A stretch of 15,908 nt of DNA, taken from assembly GCA_016866375.1 (NCBI GenBank), contig VGMK01000025.1, positions 1 through 15,908 on the forward strand, written 5' to 3'. The first letter of the stretch is position 1, and every line of letters starts with the position of its first letter. The notes below the pieces were generated by a model. That model was not told the origin of the DNA, did not search any database, and saw nothing but the letters and a program-made list of their open reading frames with translations. Positions 14,516-15,908 of the stretch are shown in pieces. This DNA comes from Bacteroidota bacterium. Lineage in GTDB: Bacteria > Bacteroidota > Bacteroidia > Flavobacteriales_D > Crocinitomicaceae. The translations under genes were made by a program, and so were the position numbers.

Positions 14516-15106
14516 ATGAAATATAATTTATCCGAAATCACAGAACTAATTCGAAATCGAAGAACAATATATCCAGAACAGTTCTCCGAAAGAAAAGTCC
14601 ACAAGGAACAACTTGAATTGATTCTATCAAATGGTCAGTTTGCGCCCACCCATGGAAACACCCAACCTTGGAGATTCCATGTATTTACTGAAAAAGGATT
14701 AGATAAATTGAGCACTTTCTTAGGCGAGACATATCTTGCCGTCATCCCGCAGGAAAAACAAAATACACAGAAATTAGCAAAACTTATCCGCAGACCGAAA
14801 CTATCCGCTGCAGTAATCGCGGTTTCAATGAAAAGACAAGCCGAGGAACTTATCCCTGAAATTGAGGAAATTGAGGCGGTTGCATGTGCAATTCAGAACA
14901 TGCACCTTACCTGTACAGCATACGGAATTGGGGGGTTTTGGTCAACACCAAAACTAATTTACCACGAAAAAATGAATGCATTTTTAGGACTTGAACCTAA
15001 AGATAAGTGTCTTGGCTTGTTTTATGTCGGTTACCCAGCGAGCTCATGGCCCGAAATTGCACATAGAAAACCTCTGGAGTATAATGCTAACTGGATAACT
15101 GACTAA
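14516..15106 (+). CDS. Nitroreductase family FMN-dependent oxidoreductase
   Basis: This 196-residue cytoplasmic flavoprotein reduces substrates such as nitro compounds or quinones with NAD(P)H. Family features are the N-terminal RNRRTIYP (13-20) that binds the FMN phosphate, FAPTHGNTQPWRFHVF (42-57), the central helix with EAVACAIQNMHLTC (120-133), the GIGGFWSTP loop (137-145) and LGLFYVGYP (166-174) near the C-terminus. The length is typical of the short, YdjA-like branch. The true substrate cannot be told from sequence. The ATG at 14516 is chosen because it gives the full FMN-binding N-terminus. The barrel-protein gene follows after one base, suggesting a two-gene transcript divergent from the TonB-receptor operon. 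Confidence 0.88.
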   Translation: MKYNLSEITELIRNRRTIYPEQFSERKVHKEQLELILSNGQFAPTHGNTQPWRFHVFTEKGLDKLSTFLGETYLAVIPQEKQNTQKLAKLIRRPKLSAAVIAVSMKRQAEELIPEIEEIEAVACAIQNMHLTCTAYGIGGFWSTPKLIYHEKMNAFLGLEPKDKCLGLFYVGYPASSWPEIAHRKPLEYNANWITD

Positions 15107-15107
15107 T

Positions 15108-15878
15108 TTGAAGCATCTATTTCTAATTTATTTTATTTTACTCAAGGTTGTGCTTGCACACGCCCAAAAAGAATACAGGGAAGAATTCAACGAAGACATT
15201 CCACTTTATTACGGAATGCAAATGCGATTAATTATTCCAGGATTTGGGAGCAATGTGCCCATTTTTTTGGAAGATTCGATGTATTCATCTTCTTCAAAAT
15301 TCCTACCCGGCTATTCTTTTGGAGGTTCAATAAGGCGTGATTTTGAAAATGGATTTAGTATAGAAGGTGGGATAAACTTTACACAACGCCACTTGCATGT
15401 GCAAATGGAAGTACCTGATTCATCCATTTTACTTGAGAATAAGATGACTTTCATAAATTATGAGTTTCCTTTTCAAGGGTTGGTATTTGTTAGGTTATCA
15501 AAATCCATTTTTGGATTTGCAGGATTAGGAGCTTCTCTTTTCTACAAACCAACGAGTGTACGCGTAGACAACTACACCGACGGTAAAAGTAATTTTGTTC
15601 ACTATGGCTACGCGCCATCGAAGTTTGGTGCTGAAATAAATGCACAAGCCGGATTCGAATTCCGAACGAAACAAGCCGGTTTCTATTACCTCGGCGCTTC
15701 GGCAAAAATACCTCTGGCAGCGCTCTTTGAGTACAATGGTTTGTATTTTTACGGTACGCAACTGAAAGCCAATGATTTCAAAAAAGTTAGTGGAGCTTTT
15801 TTATCAGTAGATTTTCGGTATTACCTTCCTAAAATTAAAAATGCCGGTCAACAACCGCTCGTTAATCCGATTGAATAA
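15108..15878 (+). CDS. Outer-membrane beta-barrel-like protein
   Basis: This 256-residue exported protein starts with TTG at 15108, one base after the nitroreductase stop. The start is supported because it supplies a complete signal peptide (1-19, cleavage at AHA|Q), whereas the next ATG is at residue 37, past the signal. The mature part has repeated barrel-type strands, such as FSIEGGINFTQRHLHV (82-97), LVFVRLSKSIFGFAGLGASLFY (123-144), FGAEINAQAGFEF (172-184), AGFYYLGASAKIPLA (189-203) and the closing FLSVDFRYYLPK (231-242). It ends with a short polar tail. It resembles porin-like family or PorT-like outer-membrane barrels in general character only. No function is assigned. Confidence 0.75.
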   Translation: MKHLFLIYFILLKVVLAHAQKEYREEFNEDIPLYYGMQMRLIIPGFGSNVPIFLEDSMYSSSSKFLPGYSFGGSIRRDFENGFSIEGGINFTQRHLHVQMEVPDSSILLENKMTFINYEFPFQGLVFVRLSKSIFGFAGLGASLFYKPTSVRVDNYTDGKSNFVHYGYAPSKFGAEINAQAGFEFRTKQAGFYYLGASAKIPLAALFEYNGLYFYGTQLKANDFKKVSGAFLSVDFRYYLPKIKNAGQQPLVNPIE

Positions 15879-15908
15879 TTCTATTTATTCCCAACTGATT
15901 TAAAAGAT

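Overview
The window looks like chromosomal DNA from a member of the Bacteroidota, most likely a Flavobacteriia-like marine or freshwater lineage. The DNA is AT-rich. Several intergenic gaps carry the Bacteroidota promoter form (TTG or TTTG, 19 bases, then TAnnTTTG). Exported proteins have signal peptides that end just before Gln. There are TonB-receptor-type barrels with an N-terminal carboxypeptidase-regulatory-like domain, and EF-P and GcvT read like flavobacterial versions. This assignment comes from reading motifs, not from a search.

Layout, left to right. Bases 1-147 hold only a possible 3' tail of a gene that lies outside the window. On the minus strand is an ArsC/low-molecular-weight phosphatase-type protein (148-783), with a perfect -7 box and an inverted repeat just upstream. 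On the plus strand come an unrecognised secreted protein (933-1592) and then efp and gcvT as a tight pair (1649-3303), closed by a hairpin shared with the convergent chalcone-isomerase-like secreted protein (3348-3905, minus). A four-helix membrane protein with a Cys-rich tail (3992-4630, plus) converges on a dicarboxylate/amino-acid:cation symporter (4681-6183, minus), again across a shared hairpin terminator. The symporter is divergent from an acyl-CoA carboxylase beta subunit (6245-7888, plus). Their two promoters overlap inside a 61-base gap.

From 14300 down to 7891 runs a four-gene minus-strand operon: a TonB-receptor-like outer-membrane barrel, an M14 zinc carboxypeptidase whose gene overlaps it by 23 bases, a multi-pass polysaccharide flippase, and a small barrel-like secreted protein. 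The tight packing suggests a shared cell-envelope task, possibly peptide capture and trimming, but the flippase is an unexpected partner. Divergent from this operon are a nitroreductase-family flavoprotein and a second small outer-membrane barrel protein (14516-15878, plus), separated by one base.

Most of the window is housekeeping or ordinary envelope gene content. I see no insertion sequence, CRISPR array, tRNA, rRNA or prophage. The least ordinary items are the TonB-barrel/M14/flippase/barrel operon, the nested divergent promoters with a predicted leaderless symporter mRNA, the putative operator at 805-822, and the Cys-rich four-helix membrane protein.
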